DNA from: an uncultured Treponema sp. | GTDB lineage: Bacteria; Spirochaetota; Spirochaetia; Treponematales; Treponemataceae | Length of the DNA stretch: 24,226 nt | Direction: 5' to 3' | NCBI GenBank assembly: GCA_937902445.1 | Contig: CALELJ010000228.1 | Location: 1-24,226 of the forward strand | Part shown: piece by piece, positions 1-6,498 of the stretch | Numbering within the stretch: the first letter of the stretch is position 1 | How the letters are laid out: each line of letters opens with the position of its first letter | Translations under genes and position numbers: made by a program | The notes under the pieces: model-generated | What the model was told of the DNA's origin: nothing | What the model saw: only the letters and a program-made list of their open reading frames with translations | Databases searched by the model: none

Positions 1-1
1 T

Positions 2-745
2 ACTTTCGTAACAAGGAAGGACATTGAAAAGAGAATCGTTGAACTTGGTTTTCCAAAAGAAAAGCTTGAAAAATACGATGAGCGAAAACCTGGATTTTTT
101 GCAAGTCTTTCAAAAAACAGGGATGAATACCTGAACTACCTCCAGCTTGCGGTCATAGAGGCTGCTTCTAAAGGAAACTGCATTCTCATAGGACGTGGAG
201 CCTTTGCAATTCTCGAGGATGTTCCCGGAATGATTCCAATCAGGTTGATAGCAAAGGATTCCATAAGGATTGAAAGACTGAAGAAGGAATTCAACTGGAC
301 TGAAAAACAGGCCATGCAAAGAATTGAGGAAAGCCGGAACAACAGAGCAGGATTCCACAAGGACTTCTTCAACATAAACCATGATGACGCCGAGAACTAC
401 CTGATGACTTTGAACACAGGAATTCTGTCACGGGAAGAATGCGTAAAAATCATCGTACAGACGGCAAAATCAATTTCCACGGAACACAATGAAAGCGGCG
501 AAAAAATTCTTTCACAGATGCTCAGCTGCCAGGAGCTGACGAACAAGCTTCTCTACGAATACAATATGAAGATAGATTTTCTGAGGGCAGTCTCAAACGC
601 GGAAGGAACTGAGATTACTTTGCATGGAATTACGGACTCACAGGCTACAATCGAAAAGGCCGTAAACACTGCCGCAAAGATTCTTCCTAGCTTCAGCATA
701 AAATCCGCAATATGCATTACACAGGATTTCAAATCATTCAGCTGA
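2..745 (+). CDS. Cytidylate kinase-like protein, 5' end outside window
   Basis: The reading frame is open from the first bases of the window, so the N-terminus with the P-loop is missing; about 247 residues are visible. The part seen fits the cytidylate kinase-like family (Cytidylate_kin2): an 'ILIGRGAFAILED' strand-loop, then 'IPIRLIAKDSIRIERL', an 'RIEESRNNRAGFHKDFF' lid-like segment and 'YLMTLNTGILSREECVKII', the usual order in that family. The true substrate of these proteins is mostly unproven. After the kinase part there is an extra ~80-residue C-terminal segment with the pattern 'GTEITLHGITDSQATIEKAVNTA', which resembles a BON-type fold by eye only. The stop TGA at 743-745 is followed by a strong hairpin. 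The family call is fairly secure; the tail assignment is weak. Confidence 0.75.
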   Translation, partial: TFVTRKDIEKRIVELGFPKEKLEKYDERKPGFFASLSKNRDEYLNYLQLAVIEAASKGNCILIGRGAFAILEDVPGMIPIRLIAKDSIRIERLKKEFNWTEKQAMQRIEESRNNRAGFHKDFFNINHDDAENYLMTLNTGILSREECVKIIVQTAKSISTEHNESGEKILSQMLSCQELTNKLLYEYNMKIDFLRAVSNAEGTEITLHGITDSQATIEKAVNTAAKILPSFSIKSAICITQDFKSFS

Positions 746-761
746 AACAAAACTTTGGAAC

Positions 762-832
762 AAAAAAAAGCCCTGGAAAACAGTGGGAATGCCGCATGGT
801 AAACACACTGAAATCCAGGGCTCTTTTTTTTC
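762..832. terminator. Nested bidirectional terminator between convergent genes
   Basis: An A-tract (762-769) is followed by GCCCTGGA (770-777), which pairs perfectly with TCCAGGGC (814-821), followed by a run of T (823-831). Inside, CAGTG (781-785) pairs with CACTG (806-810) and ATG/CAT (789-791/795-797) can close the tip, giving three stacked stems. The A-tract and T-tract on opposite sides let it work for the kinase-like gene on the plus strand and for glmS on the minus strand. Confidence 0.85.
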
Positions 833-842
833 TGTCAGTCCA

Positions 843-2756
843 TTACTCAACGGTCACGGACTTTGCAAGATTGCGAGGCTTATCAGGATCGATTCCGCGA
901 AGAACCGCGCAGTAGTAGGCAAAAAGCTGGGTTGGAATTATTGTAAGCAGGCTTGAAAGTGTTGATGAGCATTCAGGAATTTTGAAGACTTCATCTGCCT
1001 TACCTTCAAATGCCTTTTCGTCCTGTGTTACAACGAGAACTGTGGCCCCGCGTGCTTTCACCTCAACCATATTGGAACCAATCTTGTCGTAAAGATTTGG
1101 TTCACTTGCAATGGCAACGACAAGTGTCTGAGGATCAATAAGTGCGATCGGCCCATGCTTCAGTTCACCTGCGGCAAAAGCTTCCGAGTGCATGTATGAA
1201 ACTTCCTTGAGCTTGAGGGCGCTTTCCAATGAAGTGGCACTGTCAAACTGGCGTCCGATGTAGAAAATCTTGTCTTTATTGAACTGTCTGGATGCGAACT
1301 TCTGGATGATATCCTTACCGTCAAGCATCTGCTGGATTTTTTCAGGCATTGTTTCAAGTTCCGCAAGAAGTTTTGATGCTTCATCGTCACTCAATGTTCC
1401 CCTGAGTTTTCCTGCCTTGATTGCAAGCATGTACATGCAGAGAACCTGGGTCGTATAGGCCTTTGTAGAAGCAACGGCAATCTCAGGTCCGGCGAGAGTG
1501 TAGATTACGTCATCGGCCTCGCGGCTGACTGTTGAACCAACACAGTTGGTAATGGCGACAACCTTGAGCCCGTTCTGCTTTGCAAGACGAAGCGCGCTCA
1601 ATGTATCCGCAGTTTCACCAGACTGGGAAACGACAATAAAAATGTCATTCTTATCAAGAATCGGATCGCGGTATCTGAATTCTGAGGCAACGTCAATATC
1701 TACCTTCATGCGTGCAATTTTCTCAAAGGCATACTTTGCGACGACACCGGCATGATAGGCTGTTCCACATGCGGTAATCACCACACGGTTTGCAGTACGC
1801 CAAGCATCGTCCATCTTGCTTTCTTCAAAATTGACGTCAACGGTTTTTCCAGAACTGTCCTTTACAAGACGAGGACGCATTGTATCGGTGATACCCTTTG
1901 GCTGCTCGTGGATTTCCTTGATCATGAAGTGAGGGTATCCGCCCTTTTCAGCTGCGGACATGTCCCACTCGATGTGGCTAGGCTGCTTGATGATTTTCTC
2001 GCCTTCAAAATTGAAAAGATCAACATGATCTGCGTAGAGGACGGCAAGTTCTTTTTCACCCAAATAGTAAACGTCACGTGTGTGTTCAAGGAGAGCCGGA
2101 ACATCCGACGCAATGAAATTTTCATCCTTTCCCAAACCAACTACAAGAGGGCTTTCCTTGCGGCAGCAGATGATTCTGTCTGGGTAATCCTTGCATACAA
2201 CACCGAGGGCATAGGAGCCTTCAAGAACATGGATCACATTAAGGACTGCCTTGAAGATATCCTTTTCCTGTCTGTATGCCTTATCGATAAGATGAACAAC
2301 AACTTCAGTGTCAGTCTGTGACTGGAACACGACTCCATCGGCCTGGAGCTTTGCTTTCAGTTCAGCGTAGTTTTCAATAATTCCGTTATGGACGATTGAA
2401 ATAGTTCCGTCCATATTTGTATGAGGATGGCTGTTGGTATCGCTAGGCTCTCCATGGGTTGCCCATCTGGTATGTCCGATACCCATATTTCCATTTATGA
2501 AATCTGCAGTTCTGTCATAGATTGCCAGCTCCTGCTTTTCGTATTCAGGATCAGTTCTGGATGCCTTGACCGTTTCTCCGGTAATCTTTTCACCAAGATT
2601 CTTGAGGGCACCCTTGACCTTGCGAACAACGATTTCATCTGCCGTATAGACGGCAATTCCAGCACTGTCATACCCGCGGTATTCAAGTTTTTTCAAAGCC
2701 TTGATCAAAACCGGGGTTGCGTTTTTGTTTCCGATATATCCTACGATTCCGCACAT
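843..2756 (-). CDS. glmS: Glutamine--fructose-6-phosphate aminotransferase (isomerizing)
   Basis: Makes glucosamine-6-phosphate from fructose-6-phosphate and glutamine, the entry step to UDP-GlcNAc for murein and envelope glycans. The protein has 637 residues and starts MCGIVGYIG, so Cys2 becomes the N-terminal nucleophile; this fixes the start at 2756. The N-terminal glutaminase half has 'GIGHTRWATHGEPSDTNSHPH'. Two SIS domains follow: 'ITACGTAYHAG' near residue 332, and 'SLESALKLKEVSYMHSEAFAAGELKHGPIALI' near 520. The C-terminus is 'KPRNLAKSVTVE', the canonical tail. It is ~28 residues longer than the E. coli enzyme, mainly through an insert near residues 62-90 of the glutaminase domain. 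No Shine-Dalgarno sequence precedes the ATG, and the best promoter puts transcription almost at the start codon. No glmS ribozyme is possible in the 70-base gap. Confidence 0.97.
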   Translation of the reverse strand: MCGIVGYIGNKNATPVLIKALKKLEYRGYDSAGIAVYTADEIVVRKVKGALKNLGEKITGETVKASRTDPEYEKQELAIYDRTADFINGNMGIGHTRWATHGEPSDTNSHPHTNMDGTISIVHNGIIENYAELKAKLQADGVVFQSQTDTEVVVHLIDKAYRQEKDIFKAVLNVIHVLEGSYALGVVCKDYPDRIICCRKESPLVVGLGKDENFIASDVPALLEHTRDVYYLGEKELAVLYADHVDLFNFEGEKIIKQPSHIEWDMSAAEKGGYPHFMIKEIHEQPKGITDTMRPRLVKDSSGKTVDVNFEESKMDDAWRTANRVVITACGTAYHAGVVAKYAFEKIARMKVDIDVASEFRYRDPILDKNDIFIVVSQSGETADTLSALRLAKQNGLKVVAITNCVGSTVSREADDVIYTLAGPEIAVASTKAYTTQVLCMYMLAIKAGKLRGTLSDDEASKLLAELETMPEKIQQMLDGKDIIQKFASRQFNKDKIFYIGRQFDSATSLESALKLKEVSYMHSEAFAAGELKHGPIALIDPQTLVVAIASEPNLYDKIGSNMVEVKARGATVLVVTQDEKAFEGKADEVFKIPECSSTLSSLLTIIPTQLFAYYCAVLRGIDPDKPRNLAKSVTVE

Positions 2757-2764
2757 ATGAGTTC

Positions 2765-2793
2765 AGTATAGAATATTGATACTTTATTTTCAA
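2765..2793 (-). promoter_or_regulatory. glmS promoter, TTGAAA-N17-TATACT
   Basis: On the minus strand TTGAAA (2788-2793) and TATACT (2765-2770) are separated by exactly 17 bases. Transcription would begin near 2757-2759, only one to three bases before the fixed ATG at 2756, which agrees with the absence of a ribosome binding site. Confidence 0.6.
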
Positions 2794-2815
2794 TTCTGAC
2801 AATATGCATTAAAAT
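2787..2815 (+). promoter_or_regulatory. Possible promoter for the exported barrel protein
   Basis: TAAAAT (2810-2815) lies 12 bases before the ATG at 2827, with a poor -35 (TTTTCA, 2787-2792) 17 bases upstream. An alternative is TTGATA (2776-2781) with CAATAT (2800-2805) at 18 bases. Both overlap the divergent glmS promoter, so only one polymerase could occupy the 70-base gap at a time. Confidence 0.35.
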
Positions 2816-2826
2816 CAAATGAAAAG

Positions 2827-4017
2827 ATGAAGAAAAAAATTTTCCTTCTGGCAGCAGCACTAATTTCCTCATTGACTTTTGCGGCATCGGTAAAATCGGC
2901 TGAAGAAAAAATCGCATCGATTGAACTTTATAAGCAGATCATCGCATCATCAAAAAGCGGCCAGAATTTTTCCGCAGAGGAAATATCCACCATCAACGGC
3001 ATGTACGCAGATCTTGAGAAGGTAGAATATACGGCAAGCACAAAAGACGGAACCCTCAGCTATGTAGTCGAAGAGTATGACACGGAAGAAACCAAATGGC
3101 CGGTAAAACTTACGGGATCTTTTTTTGACGGCAACATAATCATCGACCAGTACATAGACCTTTTGTATTCAACAATGATGGAAAGAAAATATGTCGCAGA
3201 AAAGGAAATGACGGAGTACCAAAGGCGCGACTATGAATATTACGTGACAGACTACGAATCGAAATTCAGAAGCGGAACTGAAATAATCTACTTTGAGCTG
3301 ACCTTCACCATACAGCATTGGGACAAGGCCTCGCAATACAGATTCCACCCGACGGAACTCAGGGTCTATAAAATTTCAAAATCCGACAGAGTCATCCTCT
3401 CAATTACAAACATGAATTCCGAAACCTGGATTACCACACCGGCAATTGAATACAGAACGCAGAAAGAAATCAGCAATGACCTGCAGAAAAACAAAAGAAC
3501 TCTCTACGCGGAATCAAGGCAAAGTGCGAAAAAACAGACAGTGCAGGAACCGCCTGTAAAACAGAGAAAAGGAAGACGAACGGCCTACGTATCTCTTGTG
3601 ACAAATCAGGAGAAACTTGACTCCGATGACCTTAAGTACACAAAAATTTCGCTGGACTCCTTCGATGCGACACTGACTTTTGGATTCATGGATTATCTTT
3701 TTGCCGGAGCAGAATTCAGCTTTGACCTTACAGAAACGGAACGAACATCAGTCTATTCTTTTGGCGGACTTCTTGGTGCAAGCGTAAACATAACGCCTTA
3801 CTTTCTGCCATACATTGCGTTCGGAGCAAGCGTGCGTACAGACGACAAAACAGTATTCAAGGCGGGTGGCGGACTGGACATAAAAATAGGTCACGTAATG
3901 TTCAACGTGGCTTACAACTACAACAGAAGAAAGTCACTGAACTCTTCCATCGATACTTCTCCATGGGAACTTTCAAAATATCACTCTCTTTCAACAGGAA
4001 TCGGAATCACCTGGTAA
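2827..4017 (+). CDS. Exported protein with probable C-terminal outer-membrane beta-barrel
   Basis: 396 residues. The N-terminus MKKKIFLLAAALISSLTFA is a clear Sec signal peptide. The middle part (about 25-225) is charged and tyrosine-rich without a motif I recognise. A basic linker (about 226-250, rich in K, R and Q) leads to a C-terminal ~145 residues of alternating polar and hydrophobic strands: 'DATLTFGFMDYLFAGAEFSF', 'VYSFGGLLGASVNITPYFLPYIAFGASV', 'GGGLDIKIGHVMFNVAYNYN', ending 'LSTGIGITW'. The glycine/aromatic pattern and final aromatic residue are typical of small outer-membrane barrels. The start has only weak ribosome-binding potential (GAAAAG). It faces nth, with only four bases between the stop codons. 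Function is unknown; the barrel reading is inference from pattern. Confidence 0.7.
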   Translation: MKKKIFLLAAALISSLTFAASVKSAEEKIASIELYKQIIASSKSGQNFSAEEISTINGMYADLEKVEYTASTKDGTLSYVVEEYDTEETKWPVKLTGSFFDGNIIIDQYIDLLYSTMMERKYVAEKEMTEYQRRDYEYYVTDYESKFRSGTEIIYFELTFTIQHWDKASQYRFHPTELRVYKISKSDRVILSITNMNSETWITTPAIEYRTQKEISNDLQKNKRTLYAESRQSAKKQTVQEPPVKQRKGRRTAYVSLVTNQEKLDSDDLKYTKISLDSFDATLTFGFMDYLFAGAEFSFDLTETERTSVYSFGGLLGASVNITPYFLPYIAFGASVRTDDKTVFKAGGGLDIKIGHVMFNVAYNYNRRKSLNSSIDTSPWELSKYHSLSTGIGITW

Positions 4018-4021
4018 AATT

Positions 4022-4648
4022 TCAGGCATGGAACTGGGCGCACAGATCGCAAAGGATGCATTCATCGCACTTTGGATTCCGTGCAAGACATGTATAGCGT
4101 CCGTGAAGTAAAAGCCAGTGATGGGCATGGAGGCCAAATTCAGGCGGAACAATTTCAAGCAGATCCTTTTCCACAGCCTCAGGTGTTTTTCCGCAGCTAA
4201 GCCCAAGGCGGTTTGCCACACGGAACACATGGGTATCCACAGGCATGGTCGGCTTTTTGAACCAGACATTGAGAACAACATTGGCAGTCTTTCGCCCGAC
4301 ACCAGGAAGCGTCACAAGATCCTGAAGATTGTCAGGAACATCGGAATTGAATTTTTCAATAAGAGCCTTGCTTAAGTCAATGACATGCTTTGATTTGTTC
4401 TGGTAAAGACCGATGGGTTTTATATAAGGGATGAGATTTTCCTGACCAAGGGCAACCATTTTTTCAGGCGTATCCGCAACCTTGAATAGATCCGCAGTAG
4501 CAAGATTTACGCTTCTGTCGGTAGCCTGGGCAGAAAGAACAACCGCCACAAGCAAAGTGTAGGCGGATGAAAAATTCAGCTCAGGAAGAGGATTTGGATT
4601 TTCATTCCTGAGCCTTTCAAAAAGTTCTTTTATTTCTTCTGAACGCAT
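4022..4648 (-). CDS. nth: Endonuclease III (DNA glycosylase/AP lyase)
   Basis: Base-excision repair enzyme that removes oxidised pyrimidines and cuts the abasic strand. At 208 residues it is close to the E. coli length, and every key residue is in place: the helix-hairpin-helix 'LPGVGRKTANVVL' with catalytic Lys120, 'VDTHVFRVANRLGL' with Asp138, and the [4Fe-4S] cysteines C187-X6-C194-X2-C197-X5-C203. The first 19 bases overlap the 3' end of metK, so it is the second gene of a metK-nth unit and probably depends on metK translation. It may therefore share the SAM-dependent control proposed for metK. There is no good Shine-Dalgarno sequence of its own. Confidence 0.96.
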   Translation of the reverse strand: MRSEEIKELFERLRNENPNPLPELNFSSAYTLLVAVVLSAQATDRSVNLATADLFKVADTPEKMVALGQENLIPYIKPIGLYQNKSKHVIDLSKALIEKFNSDVPDNLQDLVTLPGVGRKTANVVLNVWFKKPTMPVDTHVFRVANRLGLSCGKTPEAVEKDLLEIVPPEFGLHAHHWLLLHGRYTCLARNPKCDECILCDLCAQFHA

Positions 4649-5817
4649 TTCTTAAGAGCTTCAACCTTGTCAGTCTGTTCCCAAGGGAATTCCTTGCGTC
4701 CAAAATGTCCGTAGGCTGCTGTTGCAGAATAGATCGGGCGCTTAAGGTCAAGTGTCTTTACGATTCCGGCTGGAGTGCAGTCGAACACTTTCTTTACGGC
4801 CTCAACAATGTCGGCAACCGGAACCTTTTCTGTTCCGAATGTTTCCACCATGATTGAAACAGGATATGGAACACCGATTGCATATGCAAGCTGAACTTCC
4901 GCTCTGTCGGAAAGTTTTGCGGCTACAATATTCTTTGCAATGTAGCGGGCCATGTATGCTGCAGAACGGTCAACCTTTGAAGGGTCCTTTCCGCTGAAGG
5001 CACCACCACCGTGACGACCCATTCCACCGTATGTATCAACGATGATCTTGCGTCCTGTAAGTCCTGAATCTCCGTGTGGACCACCAGTTACAAAACGGCC
5101 TGTTGGATTCACATAGAACTTTGTCTTTTTATCAAGAAGTCCTGTAGGTTCAAGAACAGGCTTGATGATCTGCTCGATGATTGTCTTTTCGATTTCAGCA
5201 TATTTCACTTCAGGATCATGCTGATGGCTTACAACAACTGTATCGATGCGCACTGGCTTGAAACCTTCGTATTCGATTGTAACCTGTGACTTTGCATCAG
5301 GACGGAGCCACTTGATTTTTCCGCTCTTGCGGAGCTTTGCGGCCTTGAGAAGAATTTTATGGGAATACATTACAGGAGCCGGCATAAGTTCAGGAGTCTC
5401 ATTACATGCAAAACCAAACATCATGCCCTGGTCGCCTGCCCCCTGCTGTCCCTTGAACTTCTTGAGTCCTGTACCAACGACACCCTGGTTGATGTCAGGA
5501 GACTGTGTGTGGATTGCGTTGAGAACCGACATGGAATCGCAGTCAAGACCGAATGCTGCATCTGTATAACCGATTTTTCTTGCTGTCTCGCGGGCAATTT
5601 TCTGAATGTCCAGAGTTGCCTTTGTTGTGATTTCACCACCAACGAGGACCATACCTGTTGTCGTGAAAGTTTCGCATGCTACGTGGCTTTCCGGATCCTG
5701 GCGAAGACATTCATCAAGAACTGCATCTGAAATCTGGTCGGCAACCTTGTCCGGGTGTCCTTCGCCTACAGATTCTGAAGTAAATAAATAGTGATTTTTT
5801 GAAACGATAGTACTCAT
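4630..5817 (-). CDS. metK: S-adenosylmethionine synthetase
   Basis: Makes SAM from methionine and ATP. 395 residues from the chosen start MSTIVSKNHYLFTSESV. Signature motifs: GHPDK (20-24), GAGDQGMMFGFA (126-137), the 'GGPHGDSGLTGRKIIVDTYGG' ATP/Mg loop (245-265) and 'GGGAFSGKDPSKVDRSAAY' (270-288). The C-terminal 'ATAAYGHFGR' is also present. The ATG at 5815-5817 is preferred over a GTG seven codons upstream because AGGAGG lies at 5824-5829, six bases before it, and because the GTG falls inside the riboswitch element. The leader carries a promoter and a SAM-II-like aptamer, so end-product control of translation is expected. nth follows with a 19-base overlap. Confidence 0.97.
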   Translation of the reverse strand: MSTIVSKNHYLFTSESVGEGHPDKVADQISDAVLDECLRQDPESHVACETFTTTGMVLVGGEITTKATLDIQKIARETARKIGYTDAAFGLDCDSMSVLNAIHTQSPDINQGVVGTGLKKFKGQQGAGDQGMMFGFACNETPELMPAPVMYSHKILLKAAKLRKSGKIKWLRPDAKSQVTIEYEGFKPVRIDTVVVSHQHDPEVKYAEIEKTIIEQIIKPVLEPTGLLDKKTKFYVNPTGRFVTGGPHGDSGLTGRKIIVDTYGGMGRHGGGAFSGKDPSKVDRSAAYMARYIAKNIVAAKLSDRAEVQLAYAIGVPYPVSIMVETFGTEKVPVADIVEAVKKVFDCTPAGIVKTLDLKRPIYSATAAYGHFGRKEFPWEQTDKVEALKKCVQKK

Positions 5818-5823
5818 ATTGAG

Positions 5824-5890
5824 CCTCCTGTTTAGCACTTTTTCGCCCCCTACAGGGACGGGCCGCCTGCAATTTGGATAAATCAGCGGT
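5824..5890 (-). promoter_or_regulatory. SAM-II class riboswitch in the metK leader
   Basis: Read on the minus strand: P1 is CCGC (5886-5889) pairing with GCGG (5863-5866). The loop between them contains UGAUUUA-UCC and UUGCA, the conserved loop blocks of SAM-II RNAs. The 3' block GUGCUAAA (5831-5838) offers UAAA to pair with UUUA of the loop, closing the pseudoknot, and runs directly into the AGGAGG ribosome binding site (5824-5829). A 6-bp hairpin (5844-5860) is inserted between P1 and the 3' block, and five A residues follow it. SAM binding would stabilise the pseudoknot and hide the ribosome binding site. The call rests on remembered consensus and on position before metK; no covariance search was run. 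Confidence 0.8.
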
Positions 5891-5906
5891 CAATGATGTG
5901 GTTTTG

Positions 5907-5935
5907 AATATAGAACAATTTGAAAATATAGGCAA
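5907..5935 (-). promoter_or_regulatory. metK promoter, TTGCCT-N17-TATATT
   Basis: On the minus strand TTGCCT (5930-5935) and TATATT (5907-5912) are 17 bases apart. Transcription from about 5899-5900 would start just before the aptamer P1 stem, giving a leader of roughly 83 bases made almost entirely of the riboswitch and the Shine-Dalgarno sequence. Confidence 0.6.
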
Positions 5936-6003
5936 GTGGAACATATAGACTGATGTTTTTTATTATTTACACGAGTCGACTGCAGGTCTCTCCATTTTCT
6001 CTA

Positions 6004-6032
6004 TTGTAATTTTCTTATAAAAGATATAAACT
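6004..6032 (+). promoter_or_regulatory. Possible promoter for the CBM48 gene
   Basis: TTGTAA (6004-6009) and TAAACT (6027-6032) are 17 bases apart in an AT-rich stretch; TATAAA (6025-6030) overlaps as an alternative -10. The leader would be about 70 bases. The rest of the 292-base gap (5818-6109) is taken up by the metK leader and promoter; I see no further gene in it. Confidence 0.4.
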
Positions 6033-6109
6033 TTTAGTACTTAAGGAAAAAAGTTTTTTTGCCCAATATCAGGGGCTTTATTTCAAATGTTTGTTTTAAG
6101 GAGAAAAAA

Positions 6110-6418
6110 ATGTCATTGAAGAAAACTTATTCCAAGGATAAGAAGACATGCACAGTAACATTTACTGTAAAGGCAAATGAAACACACGGAGCTGAAAAAA
6201 TCACTCTCGCAGGAGACTTCAACAGCTGGAGCAGCACAGATACACCACTTACAAAGGGAAAGGATGGATCTTTCTCTGCAAAGGTAAAGCTTGAACCTGG
6301 AAAGGAATATCAGTTCCGCTATCTCCTTGATGGAAAGCACTGGGAAAACGACTGGGAAGCAGACAAGTACATTCCTGCTCCATTCAGCCACACAGACAAC
6401 TCTGTAGTAATCTGCTGA
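6110..6418 (+). CDS. Stand-alone CBM48 (isoamylase-N / AMPK-beta-like) glycogen-binding protein
   Basis: 102 residues from MSLKKTYSKDKK. The start is set by AAGGAG (6098-6103) six bases before ATG; an in-frame TTG at 6059 has no such support. The protein is a single early-set beta-sandwich of the CBM48 type: 'KITLAGDFNSWSSTDTPL', then 'DGSFSAKVKLEPGKEYQFRYLLDG', 'WENDWEADKYIPAPF' and 'DNSVVIC'. The W/K/N positions match those used by AMPK-beta-like domains to hold alpha-glucans. There is no signal peptide and no catalytic domain, so it is presumably a cytoplasmic glycogen-binding or scaffold protein; that role is inference. The strong ribosome binding site and a dedicated terminator suggest high expression as a single gene. 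Confidence 0.85.
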   Translation: MSLKKTYSKDKKTCTVTFTVKANETHGAEKITLAGDFNSWSSTDTPLTKGKDGSFSAKVKLEPGKEYQFRYLLDGKHWENDWEADKYIPAPFSHTDNSVVIC

Positions 6419-6434
6419 TTGCTGCCTGATTCAT

Positions 6435-6478
6435 AAAAAAACGACTGCACTTCGAAAGAAATGCAGTCGTTTTTTTTT
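6435..6478. terminator. Bidirectional rho-independent terminator
   Basis: ACGACTGCA (6441-6449) pairs perfectly with TGCAGTCGT (6462-6470) around a 12-base loop. An A-run (6435-6440) and a T-run (6471-6478) flank it, so it serves the CBM48 gene on the plus strand and the ModF-like gene converging from the minus strand. Confidence 0.93.
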
Positions 6479-6498
6479 ACACAACTTTTCTGTACTAT

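Noticed and set aside
1752..2321. 189-codon plus-strand ORF
   Set aside because: It lies wholly inside glmS on the other strand, has no ribosome binding site and no recognisable protein pattern; a shadow ORF.
2757..2826. glmS ribozyme or other leader RNA upstream of glmS
   Set aside because: Only 70 bases separate glmS from the divergent gene, and a promoter sits next to the ATG, so there is no room for the ribozyme and no matching core.
5815..5838. Longer metK start (GTG at 5838)
   Set aside because: It lies inside the riboswitch 3' block and lacks a ribosome binding site, whereas the ATG at 5817 has AGGAGG at the right distance.
5971..5987. GTCGACTGCAG, adjoining SalI and PstI sites like a cloning polylinker
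   Set aside because: It does not continue into known vector sequence and lies in a normal promoter region; the match is short enough to be chance.
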